Source: Circinella umbellata
Taxonomy: Eukaryota; Mucoromycota; Mucoromycetes; Mucorales; Lichtheimiaceae
Direction: 5' to 3'
NCBI GenBank assembly: GCA_025093555.1
Contig: JAIWNF010000049.1
Span: 62,001 to 126,000, forward strand
Length of the DNA stretch: 64,000 bases
The notes under the pieces are model-generated. The model made no database searches and was not told the origin of the DNA. It was given only the letters and a program-made list of their open reading frames with translations. Positions within the stretch are counted from its first letter, which is position 1, and every line of letters starts with the position of its first letter. Position numbers and translations under genes: made by a program. This document shows, piece after piece, positions 11,981-23,720 of this stretch.

Positions 11981-14900
11981 TTATTGTGGATGAGGAGGGT
12001 TAGATGTCGTATCTTGATTAGAACCAGCGACAATAACATGGCCATGATGCGTAAGTATAACAGGTCGTACAGATGAATTAGAGCGTGAGTCTACACCAGG
12101 GAAATGTTGACGAATCACATCTGTGTGATGTTGATGTGCTGATGCGTAGACACCTAAACCGATATTCATATAAGTAGATTGATATGGAGTAGATTGCGAA
12201 TGAGATGTTGAAGATGCAACAGAGGGTGAAGTTGGGGGTGGTTCTCGTTGTTGTGAAGTATCACGTTGTTCTCGTGCTGGATTTGATTGTCCATCCTGTT
12301 GTGGTGGCGCCCACATTGAATATACTAATGAATCATTTTCAGCAGCTGATACAGCTGCTGCTGCTGCTGCCGCAGCCGCAGCCGCTGCAGCATTATTCCA
12401 TGATGTATTTTTATTATCTAAACCACCATTGGTATCATCATGGTCATCCGTTTTACCGAAACGCATTTGTGCAACGAGTTCGTCAATATCTGTTGAGGTG
12501 GTAGCTTGATTGGTCATTTTCATTGGATTCTTATGGTGTTCATCCATAAACGTAGCAAACACTGATTTGTCTTTAAGTATTGAGTCAACACTTGGCTCTG
12601 TTGGTTTGGGCCAATTTTCATCTACTGACAGAAGATTTAATGGGTACGGTACTCGTTGTTGCTGTTGTTGTTGTTGCTGCTGCTGCTGCTGCTGTTGTTG
12701 TTGTTGTTGTTGCTGATGATGATGATGCTGCTGTTGTTGATGTTGTTGGTGATGATGATGATGTGGCTGTAACTCGTTTTGTTGTTGATGCATATTTTGA
12801 TTTTGTGCTCGCCATGTTGCAGTGTTCGGATCAAATACCATATTTGTTGCAAGTTGTTGATTAATATTTACGATGTTCGGCGAGCTACTATTGCTAGCAT
12901 GGCTACTATTATTACTATTGTTACTATTATTATTATGAGAAGATGGTATAGACAATGATGCTTTATGTTGCCTAGCTACAGCAAGTGATGCTGAAGCTGA
13001 TGCATGTGCTGCAGCTGCTGTTAAAGTATGTGCTGAAAATGCAGCTGTTGCTCTATTCATGATAAGCTGTTGTGCCTGTGTAGGACTCGTGGGTGTTTCA
13101 TCAAATTGGTCATGTTCTTGATGTTTTTCAATTTCTGTATTTGTGTCTGCGGCTGCCATGGTTGTTTTTAACGTTGAAACAAATTCTGGTATACCTGGAA
13201 TATTTCGAGCTTGATACAATGTTCGTAATGACCGTAGTGACCTTTGGAACATAAACCTTGAATGCCGAGCAAAGTTAAGATTTTCACTAGAACAATTCAG
13301 AAGATGGACACGTACGGCTGCCATGATAGCACTGGCAACAAAAGAGTACGATAAAATAAAATTCGTTTGCTCCGCCAATGAACAAGCTAGCTGTGTGATA
13401 TTTGTTGCAATAGTGGAGCATCGATGCAAAATATTTTTTCCACTAATACCTGAGTGAGGTCGTAAAACACCAAGTTCAATGAGGTTGTAGAACAAATGGA
13501 GATGTGCAATCATGGCATTAGATGGTGGTTGAGTTGCAACTGCATTGGCTTGTGTTGGAAAAGGTGTCCATTGTAAATGGGTTGGCAATGATCGTAACCA
13601 CAACAGCAAGCTATTGTCAAAGGTATACGCAAGCTGCTCCTGGTCATAGGAACGTACAATAGATCTTGCTGCATGAACCGAGTCAGTCTGAAAAGCATGT
13701 TCACATATTTGAAACAACTTGATTAATGTTGAAAAATACTCCAAAACTTCTTGCTCTTCAATGTCGTCACCGGGTTGTAAAAGTGGCAAATCTAGATCCA
13801 CATCTTTGCTCAAAATCGTCCACGGTCGTCCAACACATACGTTTTGCATTTTGTCCAAACAATAACATGCCCAAAATATTCGCTTGTGTAACTCTGCATC
13901 TCCTCGATTCAATCGTTGATTTAATACATATCGTTTCTGAAGACCCAAATCAAAACACATACGAAATGCAATACTGCTGTAAGCTTGTGACCGTGATTGA
14001 GTTGCATTGTATCCATTGTTATTGGAATTCGTGGGTTGTTCGTAAAGTGATAATAGACAAAGAGCAACAATTGTGCTTAACCGTGGAACTTCTAAATTAT
14101 CATCTACAAGGGCGGCTGCATGTGAATAATAAACATTTGCTTGTGCTCGGTCGTCATCGGCAAAATGGGCTGCGTGAGCATATATGGCGTATAATAATAT
14201 AGGTGTACATAAAAATCCTCGACGTTCAAGATGTTCATAAAGAATTCGTTTTGGTATAATTGGAAAAGTGGCATAACGATGTCGGAAAAAAAGAGCGATA
14301 AGGTGTTGTTGTATTACCATAGTGTTGTTATTTGAGTTGACAGTAAGGTCAGGCGACATACTTTCAATAGGTAGTTCTTCAGCATAAAGTAAATGTTCGT
14401 CAACAATCCATCGTCTTTCACATCCTTCTGCTGGCCAAGCTGTACAAAGTTCATCTAATAATCCTATGGCACCCTGATGTTTTTCTCGATCCTCAGTTGA
14501 TGTATTTTGTCCTAAACCTTTTCTTTGACGATGTTCGCGTGGATTATCGAAAGCAACGTTATCTGCTACTGGTTGTACTGTATCCATACTACTTGGTGTT
14601 TGTGATGGTGATGATCCCATATATTCATCTTCATCCATACCCGATGGACCATCTTTGGAAAAAGAACATGGTCGTTGACGTGCTAAAATCATAAATGAAA
14701 AAAAAATTAAAAGAAATGACAGGTTAATTTATATGAAAGTTAGGTGAGTCATAAAAAAAATCTTATTTTTTTTTGTCGTTTTAAAAATATACCTCTACAC
14801 TAGTTTAGATAACAAGAAACAGAAGGGGAAAATAGTTAGATCTTTAATTAAACATATTATAATAATATTCTCTACAAATAAAACATTCAGTCACTTACTT

Positions 14901-15162
14901 GCATGCATGGTTGTAACCCATCACACTAAAAAGAAGAAAAAACACACACACACAGACACACACATTTTCATCAGTAACTCAAAAAACAAAAACGGGATGC
15001 TATTATTTGATGTCACAGCTTTTTTTTTACCTTGATTTTTTTTACACGACAGGTATAACAAGCTCTATTGACTTTTAATCGTTTTTGACGTGGCATTTTA
15101 AGTGGCTGCGATGAATTTTTGGAATCATCCGCGTTGGTAGAAGACGCATTGTGCGAAGACAT
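11981..15162 (-). CDS. Zn(II)2Cys6 fungal-specific transcription factor
   Basis: Predicted nuclear DNA-binding regulator of 955 aa. Exons: 15162-15031, 14925-14899, a 7-nt microexon 14799-14793, and 14682-11981. The spliced N-terminus contains a perfect binuclear zinc cluster, C35-x2-C38-x6-C45-x5-C51-x2-C54-x6-C61, preceded by basic PRQKRLKVNR. Residues of roughly 140-520 form the fungal middle homology region (for example IIPKRILYEHLERRGF and VGRPWTILSKDVDLDLP). The C-terminal third is low complexity: Asn/Ser runs, a long Gln/His tract coded at about 12654-12780 and a 14-residue Ala run coded near 12355-12395, likely activation or disordered regions. The target genes cannot be inferred. Without the microexon the fifth cysteine is lost and the frame breaks. 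Confidence 0.93.
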
Positions 15163-18100
15163 TACCAATTAGTGGCAACAGCTGTGACCCTGAAAAGAAT
15201 GTCCAAGCCGCGGAACAACTTTTTTTTTGGTCTATAAAAAGTGTCTATATATATAATGGAGATTCTTAACAATACTTTTTATTTTCCCACCAATTATATT
15301 CTTAGGCTGTCGAAAGCAACGGCTGAGTTTATTTTTTTGTTTAACAATTTGCTTAAAATAGAAATCTCCTGGATTTGTGTGAATTGTAATGTTAAAAGGT
15401 TGCTTCATAATAATAGTATCATTCATTATAAATACTGTCGATTTAGTTTAATGAAGATAATAAAGAACAATTTAGCTAATTTTTTTCTGTACAATTCTTT
15501 TAAAAAAAAGTATGATGGATTTTTTTTATCTGTAAAAATGAATGATGTTTTATTATTCTTACACAAAATCACTATGTTTGGAAGTAATATATAAATTATA
15601 ATATTACTACTTTATTTAATAGTACTAGTAGAAAGATAATAATACGTTTGTATACTATCTTCTCACTAAAATCTATTATCACTATGAAACTTTTAAACAA
15701 TTATTTTATGATAGGCTATATGTAATATAACAGATAGAATGAATCAAATAAAATAATTTATAATTAAATGGGCTTTTTTTTTCTAATTATAAAAAAAATC
15801 AGTAAGCTATGAGTACTATGTTAGTTAAAGTTACGCATTTATTATATTGTGATCAATGCAAGGTTACACTCTCTATATGGTTAATGTGGGTAGGTTAGAA
15901 ACGTTGCCTGAGTTTAATTATAATATAGTTTTCATCGGCCGCTTTTTTTTTTTATTCATTCGCAATCACTCTTTAAAGAATATGAAAAGGATATGTGAAA
16001 AGTAGACGGTAAACTAAAAGAAAGGGATGTGCGGGGGGGGGAGTTGATTACCCTTGTATATTCAGGAAAAAGATTAATGATAATAAGGTGCAGCTGTAAG
16101 TCCCTTTATTATAAATTAGGTCATTAATTGATTAGCCTCGTAAGTCTAAAATTCTATAAAATGTCAGGAGTCAGTTATTTCTCAATGTATGTGCTATTCT
16201 TCTTAGAAAACGTGTGACACTATCTTCCAGGCTATTCTGATTTAAATTGTTCAACAATGATCAGCACAATATTAAAGAGAAACTTCCAATAAAAAGTAAT
16301 GCTAGATAATGTTGCTAAAGTAGGCATTAATCATTTAGTCTTTATTTTTATTTTCTGATACGTAAAATGATTATGTATAGTCTTCTTCTTGATACAGAAA
16401 GTAAAACGCTAAAAACATTCTATAGTTTTGTTATTAGATGATTCATATACTAAAGGATGAGACACAATTACTATTTTTTGACAGATGTCAACATGACCAC
16501 GCTGTGTTTGCTATACGTAAATACCCTTTGACCAGAATATCATATATTAAAGTAGGCACGTACGAACCATATAGACTAATACCTATTATTTTTTTTAAAA
16601 AAAAAGGAAAAACAAAAGTAAAACAAGTTAATTTAGTTAAAGAATATATTATTTGTCCAATGTCTATGAGATTTTGTCCCTTGTTAGTAGACATCAACAA
16701 AATTTTCAGATTTTATTGGTTTTACATTAAAGGTTGAATTAAGTACGTACGTAATGATATGAGTTTCCTCTCAACTTGTACGTATGTCATTTTTCGTCCA
16801 ATGCAGTAGGAGGGGGATCGCATGTAAGACTATTTATTTCTTTTTCATGTTTGGTTATTTTTGTAGATAATAAAATGTAGTACTTATATGTCATGAAGTC
16901 TTTGTTGTTGGATAAAGTGAAGCAAGAGAACTACTATGGCAACTAATAAACATCTTATTTCAATTGTCATTTGTTTCAGTAAAGAGTATTAGTGATATGA
17001 ATTTTTTTTATTATCCTGTACAGAATATAATTAGACTTATATGTTTTTGACAACTTTGTTCTATTTCCCATAAGGTAAGATGAGTCTTTGTTATAGTACT
17101 GTAGCATTTGACAAAAAAAAAGGATGATCTGATTTGTTTTTTTTTTTAATTTATTACGTAAACACAAAAGTATTCAAAATATTACAAACATTTGCAGACG
17201 AAGGTTTTTATATCCATTACATAGGTTTGATTACACGCTACGACTTAATTATGATTCAACGTGGAATTTTCTTAAGTCGTTCAGATGTTAACTGGTCTTT
17301 TATTTACTCAGTCTTGCATAAACATTAACTTTTCGTGCTTCGTTTAGAATTTATAAATGATAACATGAAGGAAATTTAAACATGTAATGTTTTATTCACC
17401 CTCAGAAGCTAAGCAATATATTCCAGCAACATTAGCGTTGGCCCTTAATTACGTACTAAATAAAATGAAAAGAGAAATTATAAAATATTAATTCTTTTTT
17501 TTCTTCTAGTTATCGACTGCCAAACCTAAAAGACAATTCAGCAACAATATTTTACTTTTTCAGACAAATGGGAATGTGTACGTACGTAGTTTTACATAGG
17601 CACTCCTTTATTATTATTCCTGATTTCCCTACGTACGTCCGTATCAGTACAGAATTACAGGGAAGAGCAAACTACTTTTTAAAATTCTAACCAACAATGC
17701 ACTTGTACAATTACATTCGTTTCCTATGCTAATGTTACTGTCAATGCAGCAGCTGGTATCTTGGAAATAAAAGGCGCGTGATAATTATCATCTATTATGA
17801 GTATTACATATTATCAGTATCATAGACAATTACAGTTTACGATACCAGGTCGAATCCATGAGTGCAAATAAACTTTTATCTAATTCTTTTTTTTTCTCGG
17901 TAATAAAAAGAAATGTATGCTTTAATATAAATCATATATAAATCGACTCAAAACAACACATTTCTTTTTGGTTCTTCTATGTACTTACAGCTAGTGAAAT
18001 AGAATAAATGCAAATCGGTTGGTTTTGCGTAAGCTTTTTTTTTTCACAGGAAGGATTGTCATGAAAATCTTATGTATTTATATATATAACAAATCGCATT

Positions 18101-18593
18101 GCTATGATACATGATATGATAGTCTATTATTTTATGTTTAGTGAGAAGCTTGATCTGTTCAGGATGAATACATTTTATATCCCATTTCTTTTATTAGTTT
18201 GTCGCAGCAGCCTACCATTATAATACGTACGTTTGCTAAATTTTATAAATCTATCTGCTAAAAATCATAATACAATATATATATATATCTCATACCTGGA
18301 CTCATACAAATATGGACATAAACAAAATAATCAAGATCAAGTATACATAATATTTGTTCTAGTAAATAATCTTTAGTGAAGAATAGAAAATCTCTCTTGT
18401 TTATTTATTTTACCAGAGAAATTATTATGACAACATTTCTTATTTCATCAAATTTGTGTAACATACGAAATTAAAAAAAATATCGGCATATTATTGGATT
18501 AGCGGTACTCCACAGAAATGGTGGGATCCCATCGCATTTGACAGTATCGATTTGGCTCATCAAGTCCAAACTTCCTTCTTTTCGGATTTAGCT
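15163..18593. other. Long AT-rich intergenic region
   Basis: About 3.4 kb between divergent genes. I see no convincing coding sequence; the 99-codon frame at 16438-16737 has no recognisable domain. The palindrome ACGTACGT/TACGTA recurs (for example near 16743, 17580, 17630 and 18226). The last ~60 bases before the eL14 start are pyrimidine-rich, as is usual for ribosomal protein leaders. Confidence 0.6.
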
Positions 18594-19453
18594 ATGGTGG
18601 TAAGTAGTAATATGGGATAAAAAAAATGGATGGATGAATTAGATGAATGGATGGACAAAAAGTAATAACACACTTTTGGATTTATAAAATGGATGGATGA
18701 TGGGAAAAGTTGGATGGGCTTGGAAGGGGTAAAATTGTAATATATTACAAAACTAATTAATTAAACTAAAATTCAATTATGTTTAATATAGCAAGGTTCA
18801 TTCAAGCGTCAAGTCGAAGTTGGTCGTGTCGTCCTTCTTAACGACAGCCAAAAATTAGCTGTTATTGTTGACATTGTCGACCACAAGCGTGTACGTTTTT
18901 TATCTCTCATTATTTTCAATTGATTAAACTCGAAAAAAAACGGAAAGAATTCAACATCACCACACACACACGCATAACCACAAAAAAAAGACTGACATTC
19001 CAAAAACAATTGAAACTATATATTTATATTTATATAGGCCCTCGTCGAAGGTCCCACCACTGGTATCGCTCGTCAAGCTGTTGCTTATCAAAACTTAATC
19101 TTGACCAACTTGGTCGTTAAGGGTTTACCCCGTAATGCTGGTCAAGCCACTCTTAAGAAATACTTGGAAAAGAGCAACGTTTTGTCTGCTTGGGAAAAGA
19201 GTGCTTGGGCTCAAAAGCTTCAACAACGTCAAATCCGTGCTGGTTTGACCGATTTCGATCGTTTCAAGTTGAACAAGCTTAAGAATCAAGTAAGGATGAT
19301 TTTAACAATGGAAAGGGGAGAAAGAGAAAAAAAAAGAATAAGGATGTTCTTAAATATATGATCTAGTTATTAACTTCAAGTTGTTTTTATTTTTTTTAGC
19401 GTCGTTTCATTGTTGGCTCTACTATTGCTCAAGCCAAGAAGCAAGCCGCTTAA
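18594..19453 (+). CDS. RPL14: 60S ribosomal protein eL14
   Basis: Structural protein of the large ribosomal subunit, 136 aa. Exons: 18594-18599, 18792-18890, 19038-19289 and 19400-19453, all joined in phase 0. The KOW-like N-terminal domain is visible (FKRQVEVGRVVLLND, then LAVIVDIVDHKRALVEGP), followed by the family block SAWEKSAWAQKL and TDFDRFKLNKLKNQRR with a short basic tail, as in fungal eL14. The first coding exon is ATG GTG only. Intron 1 holds GGATGGATG-type repeats. AATAAAA, a likely polyadenylation signal, lies about 20 bases after the stop. It converges with the LRR gene 283 bp away. Confidence 0.97.
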
Positions 19454-19735
19454 ATTTTATTGAAGACTTTCTTAATAAAATATCCTACTTGACGCATTTG
19501 AACCATTTACAATTTTTTAACTTATTTTAGAACAACACAAATTTTGGATTTTGAATATTTTTGGAGAAAGTTGGGAGGGGAGAAAATAATCGAAGACTTC
19601 TTTTTTTTAATGCAATATATTAAAATAATTGAAAGACTGGAAGAAGAAAAAAAAATGAGGGAAAGAAGGATAAAAAAAGGGGGGATGACGATAAAAATAT
19701 AAAAATTTACTACAATATAAAAATAATAATAATAA

Positions 19736-21918
19736 TCAAAAGGTTCCACTACGATCTCTGGGTGAAACATGAAGTAGGTCAGTATTCATACCGCCTTCAA
19801 TGGGTATATGCTTTTGTTTTCCACCCTGATATGCAACAATCGCTCTTCTCAGTCCACTGGTTGAACTACTGCTACTTGCTGTAGTATTACCATTGGATAT
19901 GTCAACTGTAGCAGAATCTGTTGTATGTGAAGAGGCCAGCTCCCCTAATGTATGATCATATTCAGTTTCGGTCAATGCAGCTGGTCCACTATTATTTGAA
20001 TTCCATGGTCTTTGTCGAAGTGATGAACTGCTAAATGAGTTGGATAATGATGATGGTGAGGATGATAAGAAACTTGCTAATCGTTTGGTAACTGATGCAT
20101 TTGATGATGCCCGTGGTCGTCGTCTAGTATTGATAGTAGTTGTAGATGATGAAGATGAAGGAGATGCTGAATTGGATGGTGGTAATGCTGGTAGACTAGG
20201 CTGTCGTTTGAGAGAACCAAGTCGAAGTGATGAACTAGAATTACTACGTGTGGATAATTTGGATGATGTAGATGCTGATAATGAGGGTGCAGGAGAGCCA
20301 GCTCGACTGGTAACATCACTATATGCGCGAGTACGTTTTAAGATAAGACGAGATGAGGACGGTGATAATGATGATGATGATGTTGATTCTGCTAATCCAT
20401 CGGTATTGATAACGTTTGTGACCTTTGAATTGGGTTGAGGTGTGCTAAGAGGTGGAAGTGTAAACATTGAAAGTAAACGATCATCTTCACTATTCCAATG
20501 GGCTGCACAAAGCTTATAATCCAATGCGATAGGTTGACGTGTAGATCGCTCAATAAATCTACCACGGGTAACGTACGAATCAAAAAAGGGGCCATTACAA
20601 TAAGAACATGTTTGAGCACGACCAAAATACTCCTGAATATGATCAGACATGTATTCAGGTACTGGTATCTTCATTCGTACAGTTTGTCTTGCACACAATT
20701 CAAAAAGAGAAGGTGGGTCATGCTTGAGTTGATGTTTGAATTCGCTGACAAACTCACAATTCTCAGCGTTGAGTTTTCGGAGTGATGTAAGACAAGCAAT
20801 TTCAGCGGGTATTGACGCAAGTGGATTGTTCGAAACATTCAAGGATATCAAATCACGAAGCTTGGCGATCTCCCGAGGAATGTGTGTCAGTTTGTTGTCG
20901 TTGGCAGTAATGACGATCAGTTTCGGAAGGTCTCCGATCGAGGATGGTAATGTCTTGATATTATTATTACTGATATTGAATGCAGTTAACTTGGTCAAAT
21001 ATGAAATAGTATCAGGTACACACTCCAATTGATTATGTGATGCGTTCAATATCCCCAAATTTTTGAGGTATCCAATTGTACGAGGTAAACTCGTCATCTG
21101 ATTATGAGATCTATATATAATCATAATAATAAGCATCTTATCGGTCTTTTTTTTTTTTCTCTCCAAATAAAAAGGGGTCATCCGTGGGATAATATAATAT
21201 AAATGATGGAAGGGAGAATAAAAAAAAATAGAATGGAATAGAATAAAAATTTGATCAAGTTGTGGAATTAAATTGAAAGGAATAAAACTTACAAATCCAA
21301 TTTTGTAAGGCAATCAAGATATCCAATACTTGGACTCAATTTGATTAATGATCGTCCAGAGAGATCGATAGCCAGAGATGGATTCTTGAGTCTATTGTGA
21401 GCTCGATTACGGCCACCTGGTGTAACCTCTCCAATTGTTAATTTTGCCCAACCTGGTTGGTCGTCTTGAGTACTTAATTCATTATCAAGTACATTTTCCA
21501 ATACATCACCATGGTCGCTGTAATGAATTACATTGGGATAATATGTTTCGTCAATGTATGCGAGATCTTTGGCTAAATCTCGTCGGACAAGTGACAACCG
21601 TTTGCTTTGTCGACAAAATTCACATTCTTCATTGACTTTGGTAGCCACAACAACACTTGTAGGTACACCCGAATTTCTAAATTTACTGTTTCGGTTTTTT
21701 CGTTTTTGTTGACTTGCAGAACAGTTATTCAGACATACCATTTCAAGCTTGTACAAGTGAGGATTTGCAAGGACATAATCTGTTTGTACGTTCTGGTATT
21801 CACCATCATGATCGACATTAGGATCAGTTACTTGTTTTTCCTCTCCTTCTTCTTCTTTTGAACTATTGACATAGCCAAAAGTGAGAGGAGCGTGTTGTTT
21901 ACTTGCGTTTTGCCCCAT
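19736..21918 (-). CDS. Leucine-rich-repeat protein with N-myristoylation-type start
   Basis: 666 aa from two exons (21918-21293 and 21110-19736). The N-terminus MGQNASKQ fits the N-myristoylation consensus (Gly2, Ser6), which supports this ATG over upstream in-frame sequence and suggests membrane attachment. Residues ~173-325 carry about six LRRs of the LxxLxxLP type (for example LPSSIGDLPKLIVITANDNK). Next comes a conserved block PPSLFELCARQTV and a C377SYC380 ... C-x2-H cluster resembling the tail of LRRC58-like animal proteins. The rest (about 440-666) is Ser-rich low complexity. It is probably a scaffold or adaptor; the partner is unknown. This is a family-level assignment, not an orthology claim. 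Confidence 0.88.
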
Positions 21919-23530
21919 TAACGTCGTTTCGTTAAATAACAATAATAGGAAGAAAAAAAGCCAATACAAGGACAATAAAGAAGTAACAGAACAAAAATAT
22001 AAAAAAAAGATGCCCTCCAGGAGAAACGAAAAATAATAACCAATAGTAAAATGTAGCTAATTTTGGCTCGTTTCCTTTTGTGGCTAGTGAATCGAATTGT
22101 GTGACTTGAGAGTTTGGGTGGATTAGAATGCCGGTGCAGGTCCCTCTCTCCCCCCCCCACACACGCACGCACCAAAAAAATTGAATTTAGGGCCATTCAA
22201 AAATCCCGCAGGGGACAGCAAGGAAGATTTCGATTTTCCTGGATTAGTTTAACTGTATATTGTATAAAATGGAACCATAGTTTGATGGATGAATGAATAT
22301 ATTTGTATTTGATAAATTTTCGGATAGAATAATCATCTTAGTCGTTGACATATTCACAAAAACGATACCAAAAAAAAAAAAAAATAAGGCAATGAGATCA
22401 TTTTGAAAAACGTTTTTTTTTCTATAAACAAATAAAATTATGGCTAATTTTCAATAAAAATTTTTTTATATGCAATAGTAAATTCTGCCTGCAAAAGGTA
22501 CCGCGCGGTTGGTTCACATTTGTTTCAAAGTGTTGATATTCATGAAAGAATCTTCCATTCAACTATACCAAGGGTATTTTTTCTATCCCACTCATTTACT
22601 GTATAACAGAAAAACAAAAACAAAAAGATGATTCATATTAGAAATATATACCGTTTCATATTGTAATCCAATTTCTATCTTGCTGGACTAGCGATCATTG
22701 GATCACTTACGTTAAGTAAATATGATATTCTCGAATAAATATTGTCACACCCCAGGTATATCATTTACGTATAAATCGACTATTATCAAAAGGTTGAGTC
22801 ATGGATCTATATGGAGAGCAATCAATAAAATTAATAGAAATTAATAGAAAATAGCCTTTGCCTTCCATATCTTACATTTAATCATATTTAACCAAAATGT
22901 ACGTGACATATACAAACTAATTGGGAAGATTCTACGAGTTCGCGCTCATAATGAAGCCAAGAAACGATATAGAAGATTATGATAAACAATTGAAATGTCA
23001 ACTTAATATATCAAAAAATTTCATATTACAACGCTGACAACATATTCTCTTTCAGGATGCTTTCTGAAGACAAAAAAGACTTAGAATGCGATATAATACA
23101 ACCCTGACAGCTTTTAGGAGGCCAATGTACGTAGTTTAATTTTACCTACTATTGCAATTAATTTTTATTACATAATGTTCGTTCTTTGCTAACAAGAGGT
23201 GAACCTTATTGCTCTACGTTGAAACTCAAATTTTCTGTCTTGGTCTAGACAGTAACTAACAGCAAACGTGGAATCAATTAATTGTTGGTGCGCACAAAAA
23301 CAATTTACGTTCATCCCAATTTTTATCTTTTATTGATATATATGAGTATGTATTTTTTATTTGGTATGGAACTAAAGTTGTACTAATATTCGTAGACTGA
23401 TAAAGTATATGTATGGCCGATTTGGTAAGAAAAAAATGTGAATTACAGAAATTGAACGAGAAAATATGTCAATGAATCAAAGGATGAAGTACAAGGTATG
23501 AATCTATTATTATACAGCCTTGAACACACT
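21919..23530. other. Intergenic region
   Basis: About 1.6 kb upstream of the LRR gene. It contains a C-run followed by (AC)n near 22150-22170 and several A/T homopolymers. No coding or RNA gene is supported. Confidence 0.6.
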
Positions 23531-23536
23531 TACTAC

Positions 23537-23657
23537 CAGGCGCGAAGCGCCTATTGGGGTTCAAAGGGGGGGGGACCCCCTTTGCGACGCAAACCGCTAA
23601 ATGACGCGGAGCGAAGCGAAGGGGCTCATTTATCCGAGCAAAGCGAGGAAGGGTTGT
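23537..23657 (-). repeat. GC-rich palindromic repeat, copy B
   Basis: A GC-rich island with nested palindromes (GGCGCGAAGCGCC and repeated GAGCGAAGCGA-like units) and a G9/C5 stretch. Its reverse complement shares the core GCTTCGCT..GCGTCATT..AAAGGGG(G)TCC..CCCCC with 7238-7345. It lies ~65 bp from the 3' end of the pseudogene at 23721. The nature of the repeat is unknown. Confidence 0.6.
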
Positions 23658-23720
23658 GTAGAATTAATATCATACAATTTTTAGAGGTAGAAAAGGACAT
23701 ATTTATATGAAGGTAATTGA

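Noticed and set aside
12510..12864. Cys- or Ala/Val-rich frames over the glutamine tract
   Set aside because: These are alternate-frame readings of the CAG/CAA and CAT repeats in the transcription factor.
16438..16737. 99-codon plus-strand reading frame with overlapping 70-codon minus frame
   Set aside because: Both strands open over the same AT-rich segment; no motif or neighbour supports either.
17848..17858. GGTCGAATCC resembling a tRNA B box
   Set aside because: No A box, acceptor stem or cloverleaf could be formed around it.
20040..20438. 132-codon Asp/Glu-rich plus-strand frame
   Set aside because: It is the antisense reading of the Ser-rich tail of the LRR gene; the acidic runs arise from complemented Ser codons.
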